From positions 558,001-622,000 of the forward strand of contig CAVUOD010000014.1 of the NCBI GenBank assembly GCA_963743015.1: 64,000 nt of DNA, in the 5' to 3' direction. The position numbers and the translations under genes are program-made. Positions within the stretch are counted from its first letter, which is position 1. Each line of letters opens with the position of its first letter. Below are positions 20,991-29,523 of the stretch, piece by piece. Under the pieces are notes generated by a model that searched no databases, was not told the DNA's origin, and saw only the letters and a list, made by a program, of their open reading frames with translations. This DNA comes from CAVSRC01 sp963743015 (GTDB taxonomy: Bacteria > Pseudomonadota > Alphaproteobacteria > Rhizobiales > Kaistiaceae).

Positions 20991-21155
20991 TCAGCCGGCG
21001 AGCGTCGCCACCCAGCTGCCGATGTAATAGGGCCAGACGATGATGGCGAAGACGCCCTTCCAGAAGCCGAGCTTGAGGAAGCCGATGGTGAAGAGCCAGC
21101 CGGCGGCCCAGATCAGGCCGAGGCACGAATGCTGTTCGATACGGACCTTTTCCAT
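20991..21155 (-). CDS. small membrane protein, unknown function
   Basis: 54 residues, MEKVRIEQHSCLGLIWAAGW at the N-terminus, then a hydrophobic stretch LFTIGFLKLGFWKGVFAIIV and WPYYIGSWVATLAG at the end. Two short membrane segments are likely. It starts at ATG 21155 and stops at TGA 20991-20993, about 100 bases before glcE on the same strand, and could be part of that transcript. No family was recognised; support is the clean frame and the membrane-protein composition. Confidence 0.65.
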   Translation of the reverse strand: MEKVRIEQHSCLGLIWAAGWLFTIGFLKLGFWKGVFAIIVWPYYIGSWVATLAG

Positions 21156-21295
21156 GGCGCCACCATCCGCGATTGTCTCGCCGATTCCTTGACTCCGCTC
21201 AATTCTGGGATGCTTCCATCTCCTGCCACAAGGCTGTCAGCAGGGACCCGCTAGAGTCTGCGCCCATCCGATCCGACAGACACAGGAGATGGGGC

Positions 21296-21664
21296 GTGGT
21301 CATCACGGGAAGCTGCCACTGCAAGGCAACGCAATTCGAGGTGAGCGCCGCGCCGGAGAGCGTCACTGCCTGCACCTGCTCGTACTGCTCCAAGAGCGGG
21401 GCGCTGTGGGCCTACTACACACCGGAGGAATTCCGCCTGACGACGGCGCGCGACCGGGTCGCGACGTATCAGTGGAACAGCTACACCGTGCAGCATCACT
21501 TCTGCCCGATCTGCGGCTGCACCACCTATTCGGAATCGCCGGACTGGTCGACCGGCAAGCCCGATTTCGACAATCCGCGGATCGGCGTCAACGCCCGCCT
21601 GTTCGACGATTTCAACCTCGCCACGGTCGAACACAAGGAGGTCGACGGGAAGAACTTGTGGTGA
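21296..21664 (+). CDS. GFA-family zinc protein (second copy)
   Basis: 122 residues, GTG start with AGGAGA 7 bases upstream. Zinc-binding Cys motifs appear in GSCHCKATQFEV, ACTCSYCSKSGALW and FCPICGCTTYSESP. The family (GFA/CENP-V fold) is the same as at 12733-13146, but the sequences are clearly different, so this is not a recent duplicate. It converges on glcD, whose uncorrected reading frame overlaps its 3' end by 53 bases. Confidence 0.88.
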   Translation: MVITGSCHCKATQFEVSAAPESVTACTCSYCSKSGALWAYYTPEEFRLTTARDRVATYQWNSYTVQHHFCPICGCTTYSESPDWSTGKPDFDNPRIGVNARLFDDFNLATVEHKEVDGKNLW

Positions 21665-23300
21665 GGCGCCGGTCGCGCGACGGCACTCCCCTTTCCCCGT
21701 CATCCCCGGCGAGGCGAAGGCCGAGACCGGGGATCGTTCTCCACCGGCTGCAGCATTTCATCGATACGCCGGACCTGCCGCAAGCCGATCCTCCGCTTGC
21801 GCGGAGGATGACGACGGAGGAGGCGGAATACGCGGACGATGCCGCGGCTACGGTGACGTCGCCGCCTTCTCCGGCCGTGCCCTCGAGCGGGAAGACCTTG
21901 GCCGGGTTGAGCAGCCAGGCGGGATCGAAAACGCTCTTCACGCGCATCTGCTGGGCCAGATCGACGGTCGAGAACTGCACCGTCATCAGGTCACGTTTCT
22001 CGATGCCCACTCCGTGCTCGCCGGTCAGGCAGCCGCCGACCTCGACGCAGAGCTTGAGCACATCGGCGCCGGCAGCTTCCGCCTTCTCGATGTCGCCCGG
22101 CTTGTTGGCGTCGTAGAGGATCAGCGGGTGCAGGTTGCCGTCGCCGGCATGAAAGATGTTGGTGACCGCCAGGCCGTAGCCGGCGCAGATCTCGCCGGTG
22201 CGGGTGAGCACTTCCGGCAGGCGGCCGGTGGGGATGACGCCGTCCATGCACAGATAGTCGGCGATCTGGCCCATGGCGCCGAAGGCCGCCTTGCGCCCCT
22301 TCCAGATGGCGGCGCTTTCGGCCTCCGATTTCGACACGCGTACGACCTGCGGCTGGAACTCTTCGGCGACCTTTGTGATGCGGGCGATCAGGTCCGCGAT
22401 CTCGGCTTCAGAGCCTTCGACCTCGACGATCAGCATCGCCTCGACATCGAGCGGGTAGCCGGCATGGGCGAAGTTCTCGCAAGCCTTGATCGCCGGGCCG
22501 TCCATATATTCGATGGCCACGGGAACGATGCCGGAGCCGATGATGGCGGCGACGCAGCCGCCGGCGGCTTGCGCCGAGGCAAAACCCATCAGCATCGGCC
22601 GGGCGCCTTCGGCGGCGCGCAGGATGCGCACCGTTACCTCGGTGACGACGCCGAGCTGGCCCTCGGAACCGACGACCAGGCCGAGCAGGTCGTAGCCCGG
22701 CGCATCGAGATGGGCGCCGCCGATCTGGACCACGGTGCCGTCGATCAGCACCATCTTGACGCCCAGCACATTATTGGTGGTGACACCGTATTTCAGGCAG
22801 TGGGCGCCGCCGGAGTTCATGGCGACGTTGCCGGCAATGGTGCAGGCGAGCTGGCTGGAGGGGTCAGGGGCGTAGAAGAAGCCCTTGTGGGCGACGGCGT
22901 TGGAGATGTTGATGTTGGTGACGCCGGCCTCAACAGTGGCCACGCGGTTGTCATAGTCGACGGCAAGGATGCGGTTCATGCGCGCCAGGCCGAGCACCAC
23001 CGCATCGGGCGAAGGCAGCGCGCCGCCCGAGAGCGAGGTGCCAGCGCCGCGGGCGACCACCTTGACGCCTTCCTTGCCGAGAAATTTCAGCACCGCCGAC
23101 ACCTGGCTGGTCGATGCCGGCAGGACGACGGCCAGCGGCACCGCCCGATAGGCGGTGAGCGCGTCGGTTTCATAGGCGCGGCGCTCGCCTTCTTCGGCGA
23201 TGACCGCATCGGCGCCGACGATGGCGGCAAGCCCGGCGACGATCGTCTCGCGGCGGGCGACAATGCGCGCGTCTATCTCGGGCATGGCGATGGCAGTCAT
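21612..23300 (-). CDS. glcD: glycolate oxidase subunit GlcD (C-terminus altered)
   Basis: FAD-linked oxidase that converts glycolate to glyoxylate. The ATG at 23300 (MTAIAMPEIDARIVARRE) has GGGAG upstream. FAD-binding blocks are VKVVARGAGTSLSGGALPSP and LACTIAGNVAMNSGGAHCLK, and the C-terminal domain has VTNIFHAGDGNLHPLI and GGCLTGEHGVGIEKRDLM. Homology ends at LLNPAKVFPLEG (about 21883). The frame then continues some 90 codons through an intergenic palindrome and over the end of the GFA gene, giving 562 instead of about 480-500 residues. A one-base shift would stop it at 21848, so a lost stop by frameshift is likely. Confidence 0.9.
   Translation of the reverse strand: MTAIAMPEIDARIVARRETIVAGLAAIVGADAVIAEEGERRAYETDALTAYRAVPLAVVLPASTSQVSAVLKFLGKEGVKVVARGAGTSLSGGALPSPDAVVLGLARMNRILAVDYDNRVATVEAGVTNINISNAVAHKGFFYAPDPSSQLACTIAGNVAMNSGGAHCLKYGVTTNNVLGVKMVLIDGTVVQIGGAHLDAPGYDLLGLVVGSEGQLGVVTEVTVRILRAAEGARPMLMGFASAQAAGGCVAAIIGSGIVPVAIEYMDGPAIKACENFAHAGYPLDVEAMLIVEVEGSEAEIADLIARITKVAEEFQPQVVRVSKSEAESAAIWKGRKAAFGAMGQIADYLCMDGVIPTGRLPEVLTRTGEICAGYGLAVTNIFHAGDGNLHPLILYDANKPGDIEKAEAAGADVLKLCVEVGGCLTGEHGVGIEKRDLMTVQFSTVDLAQQMRVKSVFDPAWLLNPAKVFPLEGTAGEGGDVTVAAASSAYSASSVVILRASGGSACGRSGVSMKCCSRWRTIPGLGLRLAGDDGERGVPSRDRRLTTSSSRRPPCVRPWRG
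21701..21812. repeat. intergenic palindromic element, copy 1
   Basis: GTCATCC at 21701 and GGATGAC at 21806-21812 bound an imperfect palindrome. Bases 21784-21812 match 30279-30307 on the opposite strand over 29 identical bases. It lies between the 3' ends of the GFA gene and glcD and is read through by the glcD frame. Confidence 0.75.
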
Positions 23301-23469
23301 GGGCACTCCCGCAACAGGCGACGGCTGAAGATCCATCGCATCATAGCCGTCGTTGGCGGCGGATGGCATAGCGCGCTGACGGCAGCGGAGGTCATCGCAT
23401 GCACGAGTTCGGGCGGCCGCGCCAGCACGGCCTCCGCGCGTCGGCAACCGCAGATTGCGATACAACGAA

Positions 23470-23640
23470 AGAAATATTTCTTAAAATTGAAATCATGATT
23501 TGTTTCTATGTTTTGTTCACTCGGTGTTTATTTCATTTATAGATCGCATATTTGCATCTATTGTTAACCACCCAAGCTTTATTAATTTTTATTGTTCCAT
23601 TTCTTGCTATCGGATGTCGATAAGCGCGAAGTTGGCTTCG
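23470..23640. other. AT-rich island in the 368-base gap upstream of glcD
   Basis: The gap from 23301 to 23668 holds no recognisable gene. From about 23470 to 23600 the base composition drops sharply compared with the flanks (runs such as AAAGAAATATTTCTTAAAAT and TTTATTAATTTTTATTG). It separates the divergent glcD and the small secreted protein, so it probably carries their promoters. It could also be a nucleoid-protein binding site or a trace of transferred DNA. Confidence 0.6.
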
Positions 23641-23668
23641 TGCCGCGCCTCTGACTGGAGTCAAACTC

Positions 23669-23968
23669 ATGAAGACCTTCGTTGTTGCGTGCACTGCCTT
23701 CGTTCTCGCTGCTGCAGCGGGAACTGCAATGCCACAGAAGGCGGAAGCCTTCTTCTTCAGTGCGGGGCAGTCGAAAGACTGCCACCGGGTCGAGACGCAC
23801 CTCTTCAACGTCACCTATATCTGGGTCTGCAAGGCCAGCGGCCTGCCGTGGTGGTGGACCCGCAACGAAACCGGGCCCATCTACAGCCACCACTCGAACA
23901 AGACCGGGTCGACCCCGGCGCCGGCGCCGGCTGCACCAGTCAGCCCTTCCTATACGCCTCCCACCTGA
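23669..23968 (+). CDS. small secreted protein, unknown function
   Basis: 99 residues. A signal peptide (MKTFVVACTAFVLAAAAGTA) is followed by FFFSAGQSKDCHRVETHLFN, VTYIWVCKASGLPWWWTRNE and a Pro/Ala/Ser-rich tail (STPAPAPAAPVSPSYTPPT). Two cysteines in the mature part could form a disulfide. The WWW cluster and tail suggest a surface or periplasmic peptide. No family recognised. It follows the AT-rich island and precedes lutA by about 110 bases on the same strand. Confidence 0.7.
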   Translation: MKTFVVACTAFVLAAAAGTAMPQKAEAFFFSAGQSKDCHRVETHLFNVTYIWVCKASGLPWWWTRNETGPIYSHHSNKTGSTPAPAPAAPVSPSYTPPT

Positions 23969-24081
23969 CCGCTGCGGCGTTGGGGGCGGCGTCGGCCGAT
24001 CCCGCCCGCAAGCCTTGTTGAAATGCATCGGCTTAGCCTGCTATCGATCTCCTCGCGCGGTTGTCCGCGCGAGGAAATCTG

Positions 24082-24855
24082 ATGCCTGAAGAAGTGCGTG
24101 CCCCGCGGGTCGGTCTGTTCGTCACCTGCCTGGTTGACCTGTTTCGCCCCACCGTCGGCTTCGCCGCCGTCAAACTGCTGGAAGCCGCCGGCTGCACGGT
24201 CGAAGTGCCGACGGCGCAGACCTGCTGCGGCCAGCCGACCTACAATTCCGGCGACCGCAAGGATACGCGCGCCATCGCCGAGCAGGTGATCGCTGCCTTC
24301 CAGCCCTACGACTACGTGGTGGCGCCGTCGGGTTCCTGCGCCGGCATGCTCAAGGTCCACTATCCGACGCTGTTTGCCGGCGACGCGGCATGGGAGCCGC
24401 GCGTGCAGGCCTTTTCGGCCAAGGTGTTCGAGCTGACGAGCTTCCTGGTCGACGTGCGCGGCATGAACCAAGTCGAAGCGTCGTTCGACGGTACAGTGAC
24501 CTATCACGACTCCTGTGCCGGCCTGCGCGAGCTCGACGTCCGCGACCAGCCGCGCAAGCTGCTCGCCTCGGTCGCCGGGCTTGCCCTGAAGGAACTCGAG
24601 GAAGCCGACATCTGCTGCGGCTTCGGCGGCACCTTCTGCGTCAAATATCCCGACATCTCCAACGGCATCGTCGAGAAGAAGGCGGAGCGAATCGTCGAAT
24701 CCGGCGCCGGCACGCTGCTTGCCGGCGATCTCGGCTGCCTGATGAACATGGCCGGCAAGCTCAAGCGCCAGGGCCAGCCGGTTGCTGTCCGTCACGTCGC
24801 CGAGGTGCTCGCCGGCATGACCGACACGCCGCCGATCGGCGAGGCCGAGAGCTGA
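24082..24855 (+). CDS. lutA: L-lactate oxidation complex subunit LutA (CCG-domain Fe-S protein)
   Basis: 257 residues with two CCG domains: TCCGQPTYNSGDRKDT and SCAGMLKVHYP, then HDSCAGLRELDVRDQP and ICCGFGGTFCVKYPDIS. This matches LutA/YkgE, which with LutB and LutC oxidises L-lactate to pyruvate. The start at ATG 24082 follows GAGGAAATCTG; an in-frame ATG at 24061 is poorer. Its stop overlaps the lutB start (TGATG). Confidence 0.9.
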   Translation: MPEEVRAPRVGLFVTCLVDLFRPTVGFAAVKLLEAAGCTVEVPTAQTCCGQPTYNSGDRKDTRAIAEQVIAAFQPYDYVVAPSGSCAGMLKVHYPTLFAGDAAWEPRVQAFSAKVFELTSFLVDVRGMNQVEASFDGTVTYHDSCAGLRELDVRDQPRKLLASVAGLALKELEEADICCGFGGTFCVKYPDISNGIVEKKAERIVESGAGTLLAGDLGCLMNMAGKLKRQGQPVAVRHVAEVLAGMTDTPPIGEAES

Positions 24856-26276
24856 TGCAAACCACCTCCCCCGCCTTCAAGCAGAATGCGCGCCGGGCGC
24901 TCGACGACGCCCAGTTGCAGAAGACGCTTGCCATCGTGCGCGGAAACTTCGTCCACAAGCGCCAGGATGCGGTCGATGCGCTGCCCGAATTCGAGGCATT
25001 GCGTGAACGCGCGCGCGACATCAAGAACCATACGCTCGAGCATCTCGACCTCTATCTCGAGGCCTATGAGGAGAAGGTCACCCAGTCGGGCGGCGTGGTC
25101 CACTACGCCGAGACGGCGGCCGACGCGCGCGACATCATCCTTGGCATCTGCCAGCGCGTCGGCGCCAAGACGGTCACCAAGGGCAAGACGATGATCGGCG
25201 AGGAGATCGCCCTCAACGATCATCTCGAAGCCAACGGCATCGAGCCGGTAGAGACCGACCTCGGCGAATACATCATCCAGATCCGCCACGAGCCGCCGAG
25301 CCACATCATCGCGCCGGCCGTGCATCTGACCAAGGAACAGGTGGAGGCCGATTTCCGCCGGGTGCACACGAATCTGCCGGCCGACCGCGACCTGTCCGAA
25401 CCGACGGCGCTGCTGGCCGAGGCACGCAGCATTCTGCGCCAGCGTTTCCTGGCGGCCGATGTCGGAATTACCGGCGCCAATTTCCTGATTGCCGAGACCG
25501 GCACCTCGGTGATCGTCACCAACGAGGGCAATGGCGACCTCACCCAGACCCTGCCGCGGGTGCACATCGTGCTGGCGTCGCTGGAGAAGATCACGCCGAC
25601 GCTCAACGATGTCAGCCAGATCCTGCGCCTGCTCTCGCGCTCGGCCACCGGCCAGGACATGTCGGTCTATACCACCTTCTCGACAGGCCCACGGCGGCCG
25701 GGAGACCCCGACGGGCCGGAGGAGTATCACGTCGTCATCCTCGACAACGGCCGCTCGGCAATGCTCGGCACCCAGTTCCAGGACATGCTGCGCTGCATCC
25801 GCTGCGGCGCCTGCATGAACCATTGCCCGGTCTATCAGGAGGTCGGCGGCCACGCTTACGGCTGGGTCTATCCGGGACCGATGGGGGCGGTGCTGACGCC
25901 GACGCTGATCGGCGTCGACCAGGCCGGCCACCTGCCCAATGCCTCGACCTTCTGCGGACGCTGCGAAAGCGTCTGCCCGATGAAGATCCCGCTGCCCAAG
26001 ATGATGCGCCACTGGCGCGAGCGCGAGTTCGAGCGCCACCTGTCGCCGACGACCTGGCGCTGGGGCCTGGGCGTGTGGGCGTGGGCCGCGCGCCACCCGC
26101 GCCTCTATCAATTCGGCACCAGACTGGTGATGCGGGCGCTCGGCAATCTCGGCGCACGACGTGGCCGCTTCCGGCGGCTGCCGCTCGCCGGCGGCTGGAC
26201 GAAATATCGCGACCTGCCGGCGCCGCAAGGGCAGACGTTCCAGGAGGCATGGGCGGCGCGGAGGAAGGGACATTGA
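24855..26276 (+). CDS. lutB: L-lactate oxidation complex subunit LutB (LUD and 4Fe-4S)
   Basis: 473 residues. An N-terminal LUD domain (GKTMIGEEIALNDHLEANGI, GANFLIAETGTSVIVTNEGN) is followed by two ferredoxin motifs, CIRCGACMNHCPVYQE (about 316-331) and CGRCESVCPMKIPLPKMM, and the C-terminal DUF3390-type helices. It corresponds to LutB/YkgF. Coupled to lutA by a one-base overlap and to lutC by a four-base overlap. Confidence 0.92.
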   Translation: MQTTSPAFKQNARRALDDAQLQKTLAIVRGNFVHKRQDAVDALPEFEALRERARDIKNHTLEHLDLYLEAYEEKVTQSGGVVHYAETAADARDIILGICQRVGAKTVTKGKTMIGEEIALNDHLEANGIEPVETDLGEYIIQIRHEPPSHIIAPAVHLTKEQVEADFRRVHTNLPADRDLSEPTALLAEARSILRQRFLAADVGITGANFLIAETGTSVIVTNEGNGDLTQTLPRVHIVLASLEKITPTLNDVSQILRLLSRSATGQDMSVYTTFSTGPRRPGDPDGPEEYHVVILDNGRSAMLGTQFQDMLRCIRCGACMNHCPVYQEVGGHAYGWVYPGPMGAVLTPTLIGVDQAGHLPNASTFCGRCESVCPMKIPLPKMMRHWREREFERHLSPTTWRWGLGVWAWAARHPRLYQFGTRLVMRALGNLGARRGRFRRLPLAGGWTKYRDLPAPQGQTFQEAWAARRKGH

Positions 26277-26945
26277 GCGGGCGCGACGCGGTCTTCGGCA
26301 AGATCCGCCGTTCGCTCGGTGTCACCGGGGCGGAGCCCGCCCGCAATGCCGCCGTCGACAACCGCCTGCGCACGCACCCGCGCGGGCTCATTCCCGCACG
26401 CGGTCAGCTCGCCGATGCCGAGCGGCTGGCACTGTTCATCGGCAAGGCCGAGTCCTATTCGGCCAGCGTAGCGCGGGTCGCCGACGGTGGCGCGGTGCCG
26501 GCCGCGATCGCCGAGTTCCTGCGCCAGCGCAACCTGCCGGCGGCGGTCCGCATGGGCGACGACAAGCGCCTTGCCGCCATGCCCTGGGACAAGACGCAGA
26601 TCGAGACGACGCACGGTCCCACCGACGGCAACGACACTGTTTCGGTCGGCCATGCGTTCGCCGCGGTCGCCGAGTTCGGGCACGCTCGTGCTTACATCGG
26701 GCGCGGACAATCCGACGACGCTCAACTTCCTGCCGGAGACGGCCATCGTCGTGCTCGACGCCGCCGATATTGCCGGCGACTACGAGACGGTCTGGGAGCG
26801 CCTGCAGCAGCAGGCCGGCGAAAATCCGTTGCCGCGCACGATCAATCTGATCAGCGGCCCGTCCCGCTCCGCCGACATCGAGCAGACGCTCCTGCTCGGC
26901 GCCCACGGGCCGCGCAACCTGCACATCATCGTGGTCGGCGGCTAG
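26273..26945 (+). CDS. lutC: L-lactate oxidation complex subunit LutC (one frameshift)
   Basis: LUD-domain protein of about 223 residues. It probably starts at TTG 26273 (SGRDAVFGKIRRSLGV), overlapping the lutB stop. The frame breaks near 26680 after HAFAAVAEFG and resumes as GTLVLTSGADNPTTLNFLPE, ending RNLHIIVVGG at 26943-26945. No lactate permease or LutR regulator is adjacent. Confidence 0.88.
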
Positions 26946-27000
26946 CGGATTTCGCCCGATAGCAGGCGTCGATATCGTGGTTGCCTGCCGCGCACCGGCT

Positions 27001-27861
27001 TCAGGATTTTTCCTGTCCGGTCCCCGCCCAGCCGTGCTGCTTGAGAGTGCGCTCGAGGGCGCGGACCATGAGCGACAGGCCGACCGTCATCACCAGATAC
27101 AGAAACGCGACGACGTTGTAGGTCTGGAAGAAGAGGAAGGTCGAGGCCGAATAGACCTTGCCGATCTGGGTGATGTCCTGGACGCCGAGCGAGGAGACCA
27201 GCGCCGAATCCTTGATCATGGCGACAAAGTCGTTGCCAAGCGGCGGCAGCACCGTGCGGAAGGCCTGCGGGAAGATGACGAAGCGGAAGGTCGCCATGCG
27301 TGAGAGCCCGAGCGCATGGGCACCCTCGACCTGCGTCTTCGGCACCGACTCGATGCCGGCGCGGAAGATCTCCGAGAGGAAGGCCGAATAGCTGATGGTG
27401 AGCGCGAAAATCGCCCGCGCGGTCATGTCGAAGCCGCGCGTGGTGAGTTCCGGCAGCAGGCCCCAGGCGATCGGCCAGGCGGCGAGCCAGTTCCACGCCT
27501 GGACAAGAGCCGGCGCGCCGACGAAGGCGACGTAGAACAGGAGCACCAGCACCGGAATGCCGCGCACGATCTCGACATAGAAGGTCGAGACCTCGCGGAC
27601 GACGCGTGAGCGCGAACCGCGCCCGAGCGCGACGACGAGACCGACGACGGCGGCGGCGAGATAGGCGACCAGCGACACCCAGGCGGTGGTGAAGACCCCG
27701 TGGCTGAGGGCGCCCAGAATCGTGCGGTAGTCGCCGTTGACGACGAACAGCCAGCAGAGCAGCAGCCCAAGCAGGATTGCCGCGAGCAACCAGAAGGGAA
27801 ACTCGCGGCGCTCTGCGTTCCTGCCCGGCGCACGCGCCGTGGGCGATGCCGCCTTCGTCAC
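27001..27861 (-). CDS. polar amino acid ABC transporter, permease
   Basis: HisM/GlnP-type membrane subunit of 286 residues. The conserved EAA region is IESVPKTQVEGAHALGLSRM with EIVRGIPVLVLLFYVAFVGA upstream. The start is taken as GTG 27861, which overlaps the binding-protein stop (GTGA); a longer start at 27888 has no support. No ATP-binding gene is next to it, so the ATPase must come from elsewhere. Confidence 0.9.
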   Translation of the reverse strand: MTKAASPTARAPGRNAERREFPFWLLAAILLGLLLCWLFVVNGDYRTILGALSHGVFTTAWVSLVAYLAAAVVGLVVALGRGSRSRVVREVSTFYVEIVRGIPVLVLLFYVAFVGAPALVQAWNWLAAWPIAWGLLPELTTRGFDMTARAIFALTISYSAFLSEIFRAGIESVPKTQVEGAHALGLSRMATFRFVIFPQAFRTVLPPLGNDFVAMIKDSALVSSLGVQDITQIGKVYSASTFLFFQTYNVVAFLYLVMTVGLSLMVRALERTLKQHGWAGTGQEKS

Positions 27862-28646
27862 TGCTGGTTGTTGTAGTCGAAGAACCACTTCTTGTTGAGC
27901 GCGTCGAGCGTGCCGTCGGCCTTCATTGCTTGAATCGCGGCGTTGACCGGTTGCACCAGGTCCGAGCCCTTCTTGAATATGAAGCCGAATTCATCATGGC
28001 CGATCGGATCGCCGGCGATCTTGAACGAATTGGGCGAGGCGCCCATGTAGCCGGCAGCGGAAGCGTTATCCATGAACACGGCGTCGACGTCGCCGGCCTT
28101 CAGCGCCTGCACGGTCGCACCGAAGGTGTCGAACAGCTTGATGCGCGGGCTCGGATTCTTGTCGTCGGTGCCGGTCACGTCGAGGGCGGTGTAGAAGTTG
28201 GTGGTGCCCGCCTGGGCGCCGATGAGGAAGTCGCCGGCGCCGAGCGACTTGGCGTCGGTGAAGCGCGTCTCGTCGGCGCGCACCAGCATGAACTGCTCCG
28301 AGACCATGTAGGGAATGGAGAAGTCGACCTGCTTGGCGCGGTCGGCGGTGATGCTGATGCCGTCCATGCCGACGTCATAGAGGCCTTGCTGGACGCCCTG
28401 GATCATGGTGTCCCAGCTCGACAGTTTCCATTCGACCTTGAGGTTGAGCCGCTTGGCGATCTCGTTGAACCCGTCATATTCCCAGCCGATGCCCTTGCCC
28501 GTCTTGGGATCGGCGAAGTTGAGCGGCGTATAGGCGTTCTCGGTCACCGCGATGACGGTCCGGCCCTTGAGGTCGGGCAGCGAAGCGGCGTGCGCGACGC
28601 CGATGGTGGCGGCCACAGCGGCGGCGAGAATGGCTAGCGATTTCAT
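27858..28646 (-). CDS. polar amino acid ABC transporter, periplasmic binding protein
   Basis: 262 residues, family 3 solute-binding protein. Signal peptide MKSLAILAAAVAATIGVAHA, then VTENAYTPLNFADPKTGKGI, DGFNEIAKRLNLKVEWKL and DVGMDGISITADRAKQVDFS, the typical ligand-cleft segments. It ends LNKKWFFDYNNQQ. Coupled to the permease gene downstream. The amino acid transported is not evident. Confidence 0.92.
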   Translation of the reverse strand: MKSLAILAAAVAATIGVAHAASLPDLKGRTVIAVTENAYTPLNFADPKTGKGIGWEYDGFNEIAKRLNLKVEWKLSSWDTMIQGVQQGLYDVGMDGISITADRAKQVDFSIPYMVSEQFMLVRADETRFTDAKSLGAGDFLIGAQAGTTNFYTALDVTGTDDKNPSPRIKLFDTFGATVQALKAGDVDAVFMDNASAAGYMGASPNSFKIAGDPIGHDEFGFIFKKGSDLVQPVNAAIQAMKADGTLDALNKKWFFDYNNQQ

Positions 28647-28746
28647 CGGTCTGCTCCTTCAGGACGCTCATCACGTGCAATTCTACCCGCCCCCGGGCGA
28701 AAGACCGAGGGGCTTTCCGCTGGTCTTTGCGCCCCCGCCGGCCGTC

Positions 28747-29448
28747 TCACCCGATGAGCTTCACCCAGGCCCGGGCAAGCGCCAGGCCGGCGGCGTCCGC
28801 TTCGGCGCCATGGCGGGCAGCATCGCGTCGGTGACGCTCGGGCCAGTCGGGCATCTCCTCGGCAATCAGTTCGGCGAACGCCTCGTTCCAGCTTTCGACC
28901 AGCCGGCGGTCGGCCTCGAAATGGAACTGGATGCCGTAGACGGCGCGGCCGATGCGGAAGGCCTGGTTCTCGGTCATGGCACTCGAAGCCAGATGCGCCG
29001 CCCCTGGCGGCAGGCTGAAGGTGTCGAGGTGCCAGTGGAAGAGCGGCGCCCCCTCGCCCAGCGCCGAAAGCACCGGGTCGCTGCGTCCGGCCGCGGTCGG
29101 CTTCACCTCGTGCCAGCCGAATTCGATGGGGCGGCCGAGGATGTTCTCGGCGCCGTGGCCGCGGGCGACAAGCTGGGCGCCCAGGCAGATGCCGAGCACC
29201 GCCTTGTCGGCCTCGCCGAAGGCGCGGGTCAGCGCCGCCACCTCGGGCAGGTAGGGGTGCTCGTCGTCGTCGACGGCGCTCTGCTCGCCGCCAAGCACGA
29301 CCAGCCCGTCATAGCCATTGGGGCCACGGGGCAGCGCGCTGCCCTTCCAGACGCGGCGCAGGTCGGTTTCGATGCCGGCTTCGGCCAGCGCGGTGCCGAC
29401 CTGGCCGAGCGTCGTTCCGGTGAAGTTTTCGATGACCAGTGCACGCAT
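28747..29448 (-). CDS. class I glutamine amidotransferase-like protein
   Basis: 233 residues. The nucleophile elbow GICLGAQLVARGHG holds the catalytic Cys, the partner His-Glu is in AVYGIQFHFEADRRLVESW, and the oxyanion strand is GLVVLGGEQSAVDDDEHPYL. It is a free-standing GATase of the GMP synthase-like group. Such proteins often hydrolyse gamma-glutamyl compounds. The start is ATG 29448. No synthetase partner is nearby. The divergent phosphatase gene begins 75 bases away. Confidence 0.85.
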   Translation of the reverse strand: MRALVIENFTGTTLGQVGTALAEAGIETDLRRVWKGSALPRGPNGYDGLVVLGGEQSAVDDDEHPYLPEVAALTRAFGEADKAVLGICLGAQLVARGHGAENILGRPIEFGWHEVKPTAAGRSDPVLSALGEGAPLFHWHLDTFSLPPGAAHLASSAMTENQAFRIGRAVYGIQFHFEADRRLVESWNEAFAELIAEEMPDWPERHRRDAARHGAEADAAGLALARAWVKLIG

Positions 29449-29523
29449 TTCACAATCCACTTCCAGGACTTGGTAGCATGGCCGGCGCGGCCGAACGAGC
29501 GGGCGCGGCAGAGGACACGGTGG

